Shown: positions 35,109-43,874, numbered from the stretch's first letter. The stretch is DNA of 64,000 nucleotides from SZAS-79 sp965279075 (GCA_965279075.1 CBDIHI010000006.1:186001-250000), one strand, 5' to 3'. The notes: generated by a model from the sequence alone, not told the origin. Made by a program: numbers and translations.

Positions 35109-37231
35109 TGAGCTCCCCCATCCGGTACGACCTCGGCGCCGACCGCGTCGTCACGCTCACGTTCGACGCGCCCGAGGGCTCCGTCAACACGATGTCCGCG
35201 GCCTGGAAGGCGGCCTTCACCGAGAACGTCGCGCGGCTCGAAGAGGAAAAGGACACGTTCGACGGCGTGATCCTCGCCTCGGCCAAGAAGACCTTCTTCG
35301 CCGGCGCCGAACTGAAGGACGTCGTCAAGCTGCAGGATTCGGATGCCCCGCAGATGTTCGCGGGCATCGAGGCGGTCAAGGCGGATTTCCGCAGGCTGGA
35401 AAAGCTCGGCAAGCCCGTGGTCGCGGCGATCAACGGCACGGCCCTGGGCGGCGGTTTCGAGATCTGCCTTGCCGCACACTGCCGGATCTGCGTGGACGAC
35501 CCGAAGATCCAGCTGGGCTTTCCCGAGGTCACGCTGGGACTGATCCCCGGCGCGGGCGGCGTCACCAAGATGACGCGCCTGCTCGGCCTGCAGGCGGCTT
35601 TCCCGTACCTGATCGAAGGAAAACTATTCAAGCCCGCCGAGGCTGCCAAGCTCGGCCTGCTGCAGGGCCTCGCCAAGGACGCGGCCAACGCGCTCGCCAT
35701 GGCACGCGACTGGATCAAGGCCAACCCCGCCCCCGTGCAGCCCTGGGACGCGAAGGACTACCGGATGCCCGGCGGCTCGCCGAGCAACCCCGCGATCTCG
35801 CAGATGCTCGCCGTGGCCCCGGCCATGCTCACGCAGAAGACGCGCGGGCTGTACCCGGCGCCGGAAGCGATCCTGTCGGCGATGGTCGAGGGCGCGTACG
35901 TGGACTTCGACACGGCGATGCGCGTGGAGTCGCGGTACCTCGCCAAGGTGGCGGTCGGCCAGGTGGCGAAGAACATGATCACCGCGTTCTTCTTCAACCT
36001 GAACGCGATCAAAGGTGGCGCATCGAGGCCGAAAGACGTTCCCCGCTGGAAGCCCGCGAAGGTCGGCATCCTCGGCGCCGGCATGATGGGCGGCGGCATC
36101 GCCTACGCCACGGCCACGCGAGGCATCCCGTGCATCCTCAAGGACGTGACGATCGAAGCCGCCGAGAAAGGCAAGTCCTACACCGAGACCATCCTCTCCA
36201 AGCGCAAGCGCCCGCTCGACCCACTCGCGCTGATCATGCCCACCGCCACGGTGGACGACCTCGCCGGCTGCGACCTGATCATCGAGGCCGTGTTCGAGAA
36301 GCGCGACCTCAAGGCGCAGGTGACCAAGGAGTCCGAACCGAAGCTCGTGCCGGGCGGCGTGTTCGCTTCCAACACCTCCACGCTGCCGATCACCGGCCTC
36401 GCCACGGCTTCGGCCAAGCCCGAGAACTTCATCGGACTGCACTTCTTCTCGCCGGTGGACAAGATGCCGCTGGTGGAGATCATCAGGGGCGCGAAGACCT
36501 CGCCCGAGACGGTGGCACGTGCGTACGACTATGTGCTGGCGATCGCCAAGACCCCGATCGTCGTCAACGACTCGCGCGGCTTCTACACCAGCCGCACGTT
36601 CGGTACCTTCGTGATGGAAGGCTGCTCGATGCTGTCCGAAGGCATCCCGCCCGCGGTCGTCGAAGCCGCCGGGCGCCTCGCCGGCATGCCGGTCGGGCCG
36701 CTGGAGGTGATCGACCAGACCTCGATGTCGCTGTCGCTGCACGTGATGGAGCAGACCAAGGCTGACATGGAGGCCGAGGGCAAGGCCTACGTCGCGCCCC
36801 CGGGGCAGGAGGTCGTCGTCCGCATGGTCAAGGAGTTCAAGCGCCCGGGCCGAGCGGCTGGCGGCGGCTTCTACGAATACCCGAAGGACGGCAGGAAATT
36901 CCTGTGGCCGGATCTGGCGAAGACTTTCGCCAAGGCCGGCGTGCAGTACGACTTCGAGGAACTGAAGGAACGCATCCTCTATCGCCAGGCCATCGAGACG
37001 GCGCGCTGCCTAGAGGAGGGCGTGTTGACGAACGTGGGCGACGGCAACATCGGCTCGATCTTCGGCATCGGCTTCCCGGCCTGGACGGGCGGGGCGCTGC
37101 AGTACGTGAACAACATCGGCCCGGCGAAGTTCGTCGCGCGGGCCGATGAACTGGCGAAAAAGTACGGCGAGCGCTTCACGCCGCCCAAGCTGCTGCGCGA
37201 CCTCGCGGCTGCGGGGAAAATGCTGGCCTGA
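35108..37231 (+). CDS. bifunctional enoyl-CoA hydratase / 3-hydroxyacyl-CoA dehydrogenase (FadB/FadJ type)
   Basis: A 707-residue multifunctional beta-oxidation protein. The N-terminal crotonase domain (about 1-190) has AAINGTALGGGFEICLAAHC and FPEVTLGLIPGAGGVTKMTR. The NAD-binding domain starts near 317 with KVGILGAGMMGGGIAYATAT, and FIGLHFFSPVDKMPLVEIIR carries the catalytic His. The C-terminal domain follows (GFYTSRTFGTFVMEGCSML). The start at 35108 overlaps the thiolase stop by one base. Confidence 0.95.
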   Translation: MSSPIRYDLGADRVVTLTFDAPEGSVNTMSAAWKAAFTENVARLEEEKDTFDGVILASAKKTFFAGAELKDVVKLQDSDAPQMFAGIEAVKADFRRLEKLGKPVVAAINGTALGGGFEICLAAHCRICVDDPKIQLGFPEVTLGLIPGAGGVTKMTRLLGLQAAFPYLIEGKLFKPAEAAKLGLLQGLAKDAANALAMARDWIKANPAPVQPWDAKDYRMPGGSPSNPAISQMLAVAPAMLTQKTRGLYPAPEAILSAMVEGAYVDFDTAMRVESRYLAKVAVGQVAKNMITAFFFNLNAIKGGASRPKDVPRWKPAKVGILGAGMMGGGIAYATATRGIPCILKDVTIEAAEKGKSYTETILSKRKRPLDPLALIMPTATVDDLAGCDLIIEAVFEKRDLKAQVTKESEPKLVPGGVFASNTSTLPITGLATASAKPENFIGLHFFSPVDKMPLVEIIRGAKTSPETVARAYDYVLAIAKTPIVVNDSRGFYTSRTFGTFVMEGCSMLSEGIPPAVVEAAGRLAGMPVGPLEVIDQTSMSLSLHVMEQTKADMEAEGKAYVAPPGQEVVVRMVKEFKRPGRAAGGGFYEYPKDGRKFLWPDLAKTFAKAGVQYDFEELKERILYRQAIETARCLEEGVLTNVGDGNIGSIFGIGFPAWTGGALQYVNNIGPAKFVARADELAKKYGERFTPPKLLRDLAAAGKMLA

Positions 37232-37264
37232 GCTGGTGGGGCAGGCGTTGCCAGGGTCATGGAT

Positions 37265-37303
37265 TTGGCGCAAAAAACACCATTTTTATGGTAATTTAAT
37301 GCC
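37265..37303 (+). promoter_or_regulatory. vapBC promoter with overlapping palindrome
   Basis: TTGGCG (37265-37270) and TATGGT (37287-37292) are 16 bp apart and make a plausible promoter. ACCAT-TTTT-ATGGT (37279-37292) is an inverted repeat overlapping the -10, the normal place for toxin-antitoxin autorepression. The predicted transcript would begin only about 5 bases before the vapB ATG, so it would be nearly leaderless. Confidence 0.45.
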
Positions 37304-37549
37304 ATGAAGACAACAATCGACGCGGCGGGCCGGCTGGTCGTGCCCAAGGCATTGCGCCATGCGCTGGGATGGACATCCGGGCAGCCCTTGGAAATCCGGG
37401 CCGGGGACGGGCGCCTGGAAATTGAAATCGCGCCCACGCCCATGCGGCTGGCGAAGAAAGGAAAGGGCGTGGTCGCGGTGCCGCAACAGGCTTTGCCCGA
37501 GCTTTCGGCCGATCAGGTACGAGATACGCTCGAACGCGTGCGTCGTTGA
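37304..37549 (+). CDS. vapB: AbrB/MazE-type antitoxin (VapB)
   Basis: An 81-residue SpoVT/AbrB swapped-hairpin protein: MKTTIDAAGRLVVPKALRHA and LEIRAGDGRLEIEI form the DNA-binding barrel at residues 1-46; the C-terminal tail (ADQVRDTLERVRR) would wrap the toxin. It precedes a PIN-domain gene with TTGA overlap, the standard vapBC order. It likely binds the palindrome over its own promoter. No Shine-Dalgarno is seen. Confidence 0.88.
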   Translation: MKTTIDAAGRLVVPKALRHALGWTSGQPLEIRAGDGRLEIEIAPTPMRLAKKGKGVVAVPQQALPELSADQVRDTLERVRR

Positions 37550-37947
37550 AGGCGGCGGACACCAGCGTGGTCGTCGCCGCGTTCGCTTCCTGGCACCAGA
37601 ACCATACGGCAGCGCGCGGCGCCCTGGACGCCGGCTTGCGATTGATCGAACACTGCGCGCTCGAGTCCTACTCGGTCCTTACCCGGCTGCCGCCGCCCCA
37701 CCGGGCGCCCGGAGACATCGTGCGGGACTTCCTCGCCGCGCGCTTTCCGGCGCCGTACCTGCGCCTCGGCGCGATCGGCTACAGGGCGTTTGTACTCGGC
37801 CTGCACGAACAGGCCGTTACGGGTGGTGCAGCGTATGACGCGCTGGTGGCTGCGACCGCAGCGGCCGCGGGCGCTGAGCTGGTGACCTGCGATCGCCGCG
37901 CGCTTGGCGTCTACGAGCGCTATGGCGTTCGCACCCATATTCTGTAG
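37546..37947 (+). CDS. vapC: PIN-domain ribonuclease toxin (VapC)
   Basis: A 133-residue PIN-domain protein. The metal-binding acidic residues are the Asp in AADTSVVVAAF, the Glu in CALESYSVLTRL, the Asp in AAYDALVAATA and the Asp in LVTCDRRALGVY, so the nuclease should be active. It starts at a TTG overlapping the vapB stop (TTGA), which should limit toxin translation. VapC toxins cleave tRNA or rRNA. The pair is set into the degradation operon between fadB and a nitronate monooxygenase-like gene. Confidence 0.88.
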   Translation: MKAADTSVVVAAFASWHQNHTAARGALDAGLRLIEHCALESYSVLTRLPPPHRAPGDIVRDFLAARFPAPYLRLGAIGYRAFVLGLHEQAVTGGAAYDALVAATAAAAGAELVTCDRRALGVYERYGVRTHIL

Positions 37948-37963
37948 TTTCGGAGCGATTCGA

Positions 37964-38926
37964 GTGTCCCTGCCAACCATCCTGCAAAACCTGTCCCTCC
38001 CGGTGATCTGCTCGCCGATGTTCATCGCGAGCAACCCGAAACTCGTCATCGAGCAGTGCAAGGCCGGCGTGGTGGGGTCCTTCCCCGCACTCAACGCCCG
38101 GCCGCAGGAGACGCTCGACACCTGGCTCACCGAGATCGAGACCGCGCTCGAGGCGCACGGCAAGGCGAACCCGGGCGCCATCGTTGCGCCTTACGCGGTC
38201 AACCAGATCGTGCACAAGTCGAACGACCGGCTGATGCAGGACGTGGAGACCTGCGTGCGCCACAAGGTGCCGATCACGATCACGTCGCTGCGCGCCCCGA
38301 CCGAGGTCGTGTCTGCGGTGCATTCCTACGGCGGCATCGTGCTGCACGACGTCATCAACGTGCGCCACGCCGAGAAAGCGCTGGAGGCGGGTGTCGACGG
38401 CCTGATCCTCGTCTGCTCCGGCGCGGGCGGGCACGCGGGCACGCTGTCGCCTTTCGCGCTGGTCGGCGAAGTGCGGCGCTTCTTCGACGGCCCGATCATC
38501 CTGTCCGGCGCCATCGCCACGGGCGATGCGGTCCTTGCTGCGCTGGCCTCCGGCGCCGACCTCGCCTACATCGGGACGCGCTTCCTCGCGACGCCCGAGG
38601 CGAGCGTGCCGGACCGCTACAAGGACGAGATCCTCAAGTCGGCCGCGGCCGACATCGTCTACACCGACCTCTTCTCCGGCGTACACGGCAATTACCTCAA
38701 GCACAGCGTGGTCAATGCGGGATTCGACCCCATGAACCTGCCCAAGTCCGACCCGGCCAAGATGAATTTCGGCTCCAACAGCGGCGCCGAGAAGAAAGTC
38801 TGGCGCGATATCTGGAGCGCGGGGCAGGGCGTGGGGCAGATCAAGTCCGTGCTGCCCGTTTCCGAAGTTGTTTCGCAACTCAAGGCCGAATACGTCGCCG
38901 CCCGGCAGCGCCTCGCGCTATCGTAA
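37964..38926 (+). CDS. nitronate monooxygenase-like flavoprotein (NPD family)
   Basis: A 320-residue FMN-dependent TIM barrel. LSLPVICSPMFIASNPKLVI is the family N-terminus; LVCSGAGGHAGTLSPFAL and ILSGAIATGDAVLAALASGA bind the FMN phosphate. It is annotated as nitronate monooxygenase or 2-nitropropane dioxygenase, although many relatives are enoyl reductase-like and the substrate is uncertain. The GTG at 37964 has GGAG 8 bases upstream; a start at 37904 would overlap vapC by 44 bp. Confidence 0.88.
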   Translation: MSLPTILQNLSLPVICSPMFIASNPKLVIEQCKAGVVGSFPALNARPQETLDTWLTEIETALEAHGKANPGAIVAPYAVNQIVHKSNDRLMQDVETCVRHKVPITITSLRAPTEVVSAVHSYGGIVLHDVINVRHAEKALEAGVDGLILVCSGAGGHAGTLSPFALVGEVRRFFDGPIILSGAIATGDAVLAALASGADLAYIGTRFLATPEASVPDRYKDEILKSAAADIVYTDLFSGVHGNYLKHSVVNAGFDPMNLPKSDPAKMNFGSNSGAEKKVWRDIWSAGQGVGQIKSVLPVSEVVSQLKAEYVAARQRLALS

Positions 38927-38945
38927 GTCTCCCTAGGAGTTCCCC

Positions 38946-39938
38946 ATGAACAAAGCCATCGTGCTCGCCAGCCGCCCGCAGGGCTGGGTGAAGCCCACCG
39001 ATTTCCGCCTCGAGACCTCTGCCATGCCCTCGCCCAAGGACGGCGAGGTGCTCGTCAGGAACCTGTGGCTGTCGCTCGACCCGTACATGCGCGGGCGCAT
39101 CAGCGAGGCCAAGAGCTACGTGCCCCCGGTCGCGATCGGGGCCGTCATGGTCGGGCAGGCCGTGGGCGAGGTAGTCGAGTCGAAATTCCCCGGGCTCAAG
39201 GCCGGCGACCACGTGTTGACGTCGCTGGGCTGGCAGACGCACGGCGTGCTGCGCGGCGCCGAGGCCACGAAGGTGGACGGCTCCAGGGTGCCGCTGTCCT
39301 ACTTCCTCGGTGTGCTCGGCATGCCGGGGCTCACCGCCTACTTCGGCCTCTACGAGATAGGCCACCCGCGCGCGGGCGACACGCTGGTGGTGTCGGCGGC
39401 TTCGGGTGCGGTCGGCAGCGTGGTCGGCCAGCTGGCCAAGGCCTCCGGCTGCCGCGTGGTCGGCATCGCGGGCGGCAAGGCCAAGTGCGACTACGTGGTG
39501 AAGGACCTCGGGTTCGACGCCTGCGTGGACTACAAGGCGGGCAAGCTCGATGCGGACCTCGCCGCCGCCTGCCCGAACGGCGTGGACGTCTATTTCGAGA
39601 ACGTCGGCGGCGCAATCATGGAAGCGGTGATGACGAAGATGAATTTCGCTTCGCGCATGATCGTGTGCGGCCTGATCTCCGAGTACAACGCGACCGAGGC
39701 CTACGGCATCAAGACGATGCGCGCCGTGCTGGTCAACCGCATCCGCATGCAGGGCATGATCGTGTTCGACTGGATCAACCGCTACCCGGAAGGCATCAAG
39801 GCGCTATCCGGGCTCGTGGCCTCGGGGAAAATCAAGTACCGCGAGTCGGTGGTGCAGGGGTTGGAGAATGCGCCGCAGGGCCTCATCGACCTGCTGCAGG
39901 GGAAGAATTTCGGCAAGCAACTCGTGAAACTGACCTGA
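38946..39938 (+). CDS. NADP-dependent MDR oxidoreductase (CurA/leukotriene B4 dehydrogenase type)
   Basis: A 330-residue enone/alkenal reductase. LWLSLDPYMRGRISEAKSYV and GQAVGEVVESKFPGLKAGDH are the N-terminal signatures; LVVSAASGAVGSVVGQLAKA is the NADPH loop, followed by YFENVGGAIMEAVMTKMN. Relatives reduce conjugated double bonds. It has the ribosome site CTAGGAGTTCCCC. It is co-directional with the GST gene 14 bp downstream. Confidence 0.92.
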   Translation: MNKAIVLASRPQGWVKPTDFRLETSAMPSPKDGEVLVRNLWLSLDPYMRGRISEAKSYVPPVAIGAVMVGQAVGEVVESKFPGLKAGDHVLTSLGWQTHGVLRGAEATKVDGSRVPLSYFLGVLGMPGLTAYFGLYEIGHPRAGDTLVVSAASGAVGSVVGQLAKASGCRVVGIAGGKAKCDYVVKDLGFDACVDYKAGKLDADLAAACPNGVDVYFENVGGAIMEAVMTKMNFASRMIVCGLISEYNATEAYGIKTMRAVLVNRIRMQGMIVFDWINRYPEGIKALSGLVASGKIKYRESVVQGLENAPQGLIDLLQGKNFGKQLVKLT

Positions 39939-39951
39939 CCCGGAGCCCGCA

Positions 39952-40647
39952 ATGATCGACCTCTACACCTGGCCCACGCCCAACGGCCACAAGATCCACA
40001 TCATGCTCGAGGAGACGGGGATCCCGTACCGCGTGCACCCGGTGAACATCGGTGCGGGCGAGCAGTTCGCGGCGTCCTTCCTGAAGATCTCGCCGAACAA
40101 CAAGATGCCGGCCATGGTCGACCCCGACGGCCCGGGCGGCAAGCCGCTGTCGATGTTCGAGTCGGGCGCGATGCTCGTCTATCTCGCTTCCAAGAGCGGC
40201 CGGTTCCTGCCCGAGGATCTCGCCGACAAATGGTCGACGCTGTCGTGGCTGATGTTCCAGATGGGCGGGGTCGGGCCGATGCTCGGCCAGGCGCACCATT
40301 TCCTCGGCTATGCGCCCGAGAAGATCCCCTACGCCATGGATCGCTACAAGAACGAGGCCAACCGCCTGTACGGCGTGATCGACCGGCGCCTGAAGGAATC
40401 GAAATACATCGCCTGCGACGAGTACACGATCGCCGACATGGCCATCGTGCCGTGGCTGCGCTTTCCCGAGCGGCAGGGCGTGAACGTCGACGAATACCCG
40501 AACCTCAAGCGCTGGCGCGACGCGATCCTTGCGCGGCCCGCAGTGCAGCGCGCGCTGCTGGTGCTCGCCGAGGCCCGCCGACCCGGCCCGCACTCCGAGA
40601 AGGAGCGCGAGATCCTGTTCGGCAAGAAGCAGTACGAAAAAAGGTAA
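39952..40647 (+). CDS. glutathione S-transferase (YfcG/Ure2p-like)
   Basis: A 231-residue GST. The N-terminal thioredoxin-like domain has WPTPNGHKIHIMLEETGIPY and KISPNNKMPAMVDPDGPGGK (cis-Pro) with SMFESGAMLVYLASK (glutathione carboxylate site); the helical domain follows with DEYTIADMAIVPWLRF. The TPNGHK motif is typical of the Nu-class YfcG/YghU enzymes with disulfide-bond reductase activity. It may remove reactive enoyl intermediates made by the operon. Confidence 0.93.
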   Translation: MIDLYTWPTPNGHKIHIMLEETGIPYRVHPVNIGAGEQFAASFLKISPNNKMPAMVDPDGPGGKPLSMFESGAMLVYLASKSGRFLPEDLADKWSTLSWLMFQMGGVGPMLGQAHHFLGYAPEKIPYAMDRYKNEANRLYGVIDRRLKESKYIACDEYTIADMAIVPWLRFPERQGVNVDEYPNLKRWRDAILARPAVQRALLVLAEARRPGPHSEKEREILFGKKQYEKR

Positions 40648-40652
40648 CCGCG

Positions 40653-41417
40653 ATGGCCCAGTCCCTCAAAGGCAAGGTCGCCTGGATCACCGGTGGCGGC
40701 AGCGGCATCGGCCTCGCCGGCGCCATCGAGCTGGTGAAGGCCGGCGCGCACGTCGTGATCTCGGGCCGCACCAAGGCGACCAACGACAGTGCGCTGGCGG
40801 AGCTCAAGGCCCTGGGCAGCGCCGAGGCGATCCTGCTCGACGTGGCGGACAAGAAGGCCGTCAAGGCCGCGGCCGATGCGATCCTCGCGAAGCACGGCCG
40901 CATCGACATCCTAGTGACCAGCGCAGGGACGAACGCCACCAAGCGCAATTTCGACGTGGTCACGGCCGAGGCCTGGGACGACGTGGTGGCGATCAACCTT
41001 TCGGGCCTGTTCTACTGCGTGCATGCCGTGCTGCCGGCCATGAGAAAGCAACGAGACGGCCTGATCATCAACGTGTCTTCGTGGGCCGGGCGGTTCGCTT
41101 CCAAGCTCACGGGTCCGGCTTACAACGCGACCAAGCGCGCGGTGATTGCGCTCACCGAGTCGATCAACATGGAGGAGTGCGTGAACGGCATCCGCGCAAC
41201 CTCCGTCCTGCCCGGCGAGGTGGCCACGCCCATCCTTCGCAAACGCCCCGTGCCGCCGTCGAAGGAGGAGCAGGACCGGATGACGCAGTCGGAGGACCTG
41301 GGTGCGGCGATCCTGTTCGTCGCGTCCATGCCTGCGCGCACCTGCGTGAACGAGTTGATCATCGCGCCGACCTGGAACCGCTTCTACGTCGGCGGCCTCG
41401 AGGTTCCCAAGAAATAG
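40653..41417 (+). CDS. short-chain dehydrogenase/reductase (SDR)
   Basis: A 254-residue classical SDR: VAWITGGGSGIGLAGAIELV, VTSAGTNATKRNFD and IINVSSWAGRFASKLTGPAY with Tyr-x3-Lys in YNATK, then ATSVLPGEVATPIL. The C-terminal part (ARTCVNELIIAPTWNRF) is typical of a subgroup annotated as general 3-ketoacyl reductases. It lies 5 bp after GST and 1 bp before the MFS gene, so it is part of the same transcript. Confidence 0.92.
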   Translation: MAQSLKGKVAWITGGGSGIGLAGAIELVKAGAHVVISGRTKATNDSALAELKALGSAEAILLDVADKKAVKAAADAILAKHGRIDILVTSAGTNATKRNFDVVTAEAWDDVVAINLSGLFYCVHAVLPAMRKQRDGLIINVSSWAGRFASKLTGPAYNATKRAVIALTESINMEECVNGIRATSVLPGEVATPILRKRPVPPSKEEQDRMTQSEDLGAAILFVASMPARTCVNELIIAPTWNRFYVGGLEVPKK

Positions 41418-41418
41418 C

Positions 41419-42672
41419 ATGACGGTTGATCCGGCGGCCCCGCCGCGGGTCAACCTGCTGCTGCGCATCTGCCTGCCTTTCCTGGCGGGATACTTCCTTT
41501 CGTACGTCTACCGCGCGGTCAACGCGGTGCTCGGGCCGCAGCTGGCGTCCGAGTTTTCGTTGTCTGCCGCCGACCTCGGGTTGCTGACCGGAGCCTATTT
41601 CTTTGCGTTCGGCCTGTTCCAGGTGCCGCTCGGGTTGCTGCTCGACCGCTTCGGGCCGCGGCGCATGGACGCGGCGCTGCTGTTGCTCGCGGCGGCCGGG
41701 GCAGGGTTGTTCATCACCGCGCAGAGCTTTACCGGGCTGCTGGTGGGGCGGACGCTGATCGGGCTGGGCGTGTCGGCCGCGCTGATGGCCTGCTTCCAGG
41801 CTTTCGTGCTGTGGTACCCGGCGGCGCGGATCGGCACGATGATCGCGGTGGCTTATGCCGCGGGCGGGTTCGGGGCGATGGCGGTGTCCGTGCCGCTGGA
41901 GCTCGCGCTGCGCGCTTTCGAGTGGCGGTCGATCTTCATGCTGTTCATCGGGATCACGCTGCTGGTCAGCGTGGTGTTGTATTTCGTCGTGCCCGAGCGG
42001 CGGGTGGCTGCTGCGCCCGAGCCTTTTGCCGACCAGCTGCGCGGGCTTCGCGTGGTGGCGCGTGACGGCGCCTTCTGGCGGATCGCGGTGGCGATCGGCA
42101 CCAGCCAGTGTGCTGCGGTGTCTACGTTTACCTTGTGGATGGGGACCTGGCTGCGGGACGTGGCCGGGTTTACGCGCGGTGAGGTGGCGGAGGGGTTTAT
42201 GGCGGCGTCTCTGGCCATCGTGCTCGGGTACTTGTTCTTCGGGCGGATTGCGGATTCGCTGGTCCGGCGGGGTAAGTCGGTGTTGCCGCTGTTTGCGGGC
42301 GGGGTGGCGCTGTCTTCGGCTTGTTTCCTCCTGATCGTGCTCGGGGTGAAGACCGGGAGCGTGCTGGCCTGGTCGGTGTTCACCTTCTGCGCAACGGCTG
42401 CGACCCTGGCGCATTCGATTGCTTCTCGCCGCTATCCCTCGAACATGGCCGGGCGGGTGAACACGGCTTTGAATACCTTCACGTTCATCGGGATCTTTCT
42501 GGGGCAGTGGATGGTGGGGATCATCCTTGCGCGGTGGCCTGCGACGGCTTCTGGCGGGTATGCGCCCGAGGGGTACTTCTGGGGGATGGGGGTGCTGTGG
42601 GTGGTGCAGGCGGCGGGGTTGGCGTGGTTGTGGAGTGGGAGAAGGGTGGTGGAGGGGATGGGGGAAAGTTGA
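41419..42672 (+). CDS. major facilitator superfamily transporter
   Basis: A 417-residue permease with about twelve membrane helices. FGLFQVPLGLLLDRFGPRRM is the MFS loop 2-3 motif (G-x3-D-R-x-G-R-R-like), repeated in weaker form as YLFFGRIADSLVRRGKSVLP in the second half. Likely an uptake or efflux system for an organic acid of the degradation pathway. It is the last gene before the cassette island, and base composition changes soon after its stop. Confidence 0.92.
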   Translation: MTVDPAAPPRVNLLLRICLPFLAGYFLSYVYRAVNAVLGPQLASEFSLSAADLGLLTGAYFFAFGLFQVPLGLLLDRFGPRRMDAALLLLAAAGAGLFITAQSFTGLLVGRTLIGLGVSAALMACFQAFVLWYPAARIGTMIAVAYAAGGFGAMAVSVPLELALRAFEWRSIFMLFIGITLLVSVVLYFVVPERRVAAAPEPFADQLRGLRVVARDGAFWRIAVAIGTSQCAAVSTFTLWMGTWLRDVAGFTRGEVAEGFMAASLAIVLGYLFFGRIADSLVRRGKSVLPLFAGGVALSSACFLLIVLGVKTGSVLAWSVFTFCATAATLAHSIASRRYPSNMAGRVNTALNTFTFIGIFLGQWMVGIILARWPATASGGYAPEGYFWGMGVLWVVQAAGLAWLWSGRRVVEGMGES

Positions 42673-43014
42673 AGATTTAAGGGTGAAAGTCTAGGCGGGG
42701 AGCGGCTTCCAAGGAAATTTGCATTCTGTTTTTAGAAAAGACCAGAAAGTACGCCCCTTGTCTAAACCGGACACTTCGGGTAGCGGCTTCCGCGAATAAC
42801 ATGTATTTTTAGTGCCGCAATGGCGCTAATGCATTGATCCAATTTGAAGATGCCAGAGCCTGTTACAACTCTACGGAACGCAAACCCGTATTCGGGCGAA
42901 TAACAGAAATAATTGCGGAAGAAAGTGGCCTAAGTCATTGGCCCTAAAAGAAGGATGGTGAGATGAGGTACAAACGTACGGAATGCGTCCCCCACTATCA
43001 CCGACATACTTCAC
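42673..43014 (+). other. AT-rich leader of the cassette island, no intact gene
   Basis: About 340 bp of clearly lower GC than the flanking operons. I saw no integrase gene or recognisable integrase remnant on either strand. AGCGGCTTCC occurs twice (around 42710 and 42782). A strong ribosome site (AAGAAGGA near 42949-42956) precedes a 26-codon frame that reads through the first recombination core. This may be the remains of an attI-like leader, but that is inference. Confidence 0.45.
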
Positions 43015-43043
43015 GTTGGGCATGGGCGAGAACGCATGTTTGA
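42963..43043 (+). CDS. possible 26-codon leader peptide across the first cassette junction
   Basis: ATG at 42963 has AAGGA 7 bases upstream, the best ribosome site in the region. The frame crosses the GTTGGGC core (43015-43021) and stops at 43041-43043, five bases into the start of the first cassette gene (ATG at 43036). This geometry resembles ORF-11 in class 1 integron attI1, which lets ribosomes reach a cassette gene lacking its own site. The peptide (starting MRYKRTECVP) is not recognised; function may lie in the act of translation. Confidence 0.35.
   Translation: MRYKRTECVPHYHRHTSRWAWARTHV
43015..43021 (+). other. integron core site GTTGGGC (left edge of cassette array)
   Basis: GTTGGGC is a perfect R' core (GTTRRRY). 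It is the left junction of the first cassette, whose own R'' at 43875 (GCCCAAC) is its exact complement. No R'' partner was found upstream, so this is either attI-derived or what remains of an earlier attC. Confidence 0.6.
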
Positions 43044-43869
43044 TGCAATCCGCAAGGGTCTAGCTGACTCCTTTAAACACAAGCCAATTGAAGGGGCCGT
43101 CTGCGTCGCTTGCGGGCGCAAGGGAGTTCCATTCGCTCTTCATGTGCTTGAGTTCTATCACTCAGACGGTATCGCCACTCCGTCCTATTTGGTTCCTATG
43201 TCGCAAAGCCGTGGCACCACTCGCGGCTCAGTTCCTCTTTGTGACACCTGCTGTCCAGCGTGTAATAGCTGCTTCCTGCCTATTGCCACTCCGTGGGTCA
43301 AGAAAATACTGACCGCACTAAATTCCCAACACAAGGGTATTACCTTTGTCGTTGGAAATGGTTTCTGTCGTCATGTCCACGTTGTTAAAGACCTGATGTC
43401 TTTGTTTCGCTCTAAAGCACTCGCCGGCATCAATTCCCCGGTATCACTCAAATCGCCAGAGCCTGAAGACCATCGATGGAGGAACGAAGAGTTGGCTATC
43501 TACTTCAGAGCACAACCGAAAGATCCGATATGGGGAGCACTCACAGAACAAAAGGCAGAAGTTGTCCAACAAGGCTTCCTAGAAATTGTGCGACGGACAA
43601 ATCTTGATAAACACAGCGACACGAACACATTACCGTCAGATGTCATTGACACGATTTGCGACATAGCGAATGAAGTGGGGAAACAAAACGACTTAAATCC
43701 TGCATTCGTCATTCTCCTTGCGCATCAGTACGTAGATGCCGACCAAGTAATGCGGCAACTCCATAAAAGACGCTGGGTCGCCTCGATGGTTTCCCGTTCA
43801 GACTTCGCCCCACCAGCAGAGTCATACATGAAATACATCAAGTCCACATATTTCTCTGGTCGTGAATAA
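43036..43869 (+). CDS. cassette 1: Cys-rich hypothetical protein
   Basis: A 277-residue protein of no family I recognise. The N-terminal 80 residues hold C23-x2-C26 (CVACGRKG) and a cluster C69, C72, C73, C76, C79 (CDTCCPACNSC), suggesting a zinc-binding head; the rest is helical and polar with no signal peptide or membrane helix. Codon use is far more A/T-rich than in neighbouring operons, a sign of transfer. It is the first gene of the cassette array and ends 5 bp before its attC site. It lacks its own good ribosome site. Confidence 0.7.
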   Translation: MFDAIRKGLADSFKHKPIEGAVCVACGRKGVPFALHVLEFYHSDGIATPSYLVPMSQSRGTTRGSVPLCDTCCPACNSCFLPIATPWVKKILTALNSQHKGITFVVGNGFCRHVHVVKDLMSLFRSKALAGINSPVSLKSPEPEDHRWRNEELAIYFRAQPKDPIWGALTEQKAEVVQQGFLEIVRRTNLDKHSDTNTLPSDVIDTICDIANEVGKQNDLNPAFVILLAHQYVDADQVMRQLHKRRWVASMVSRSDFAPPAESYMKYIKSTYFSGRE

Positions 43870-43874
43870 CCCAT

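Noticed and set aside
42673..43014. Search for an integrase gene or its remnant beside the cassettes
   Set aside because: No frame on either strand shows tyrosine-recombinase residues or length. The array is therefore called integrase-free within this window only.
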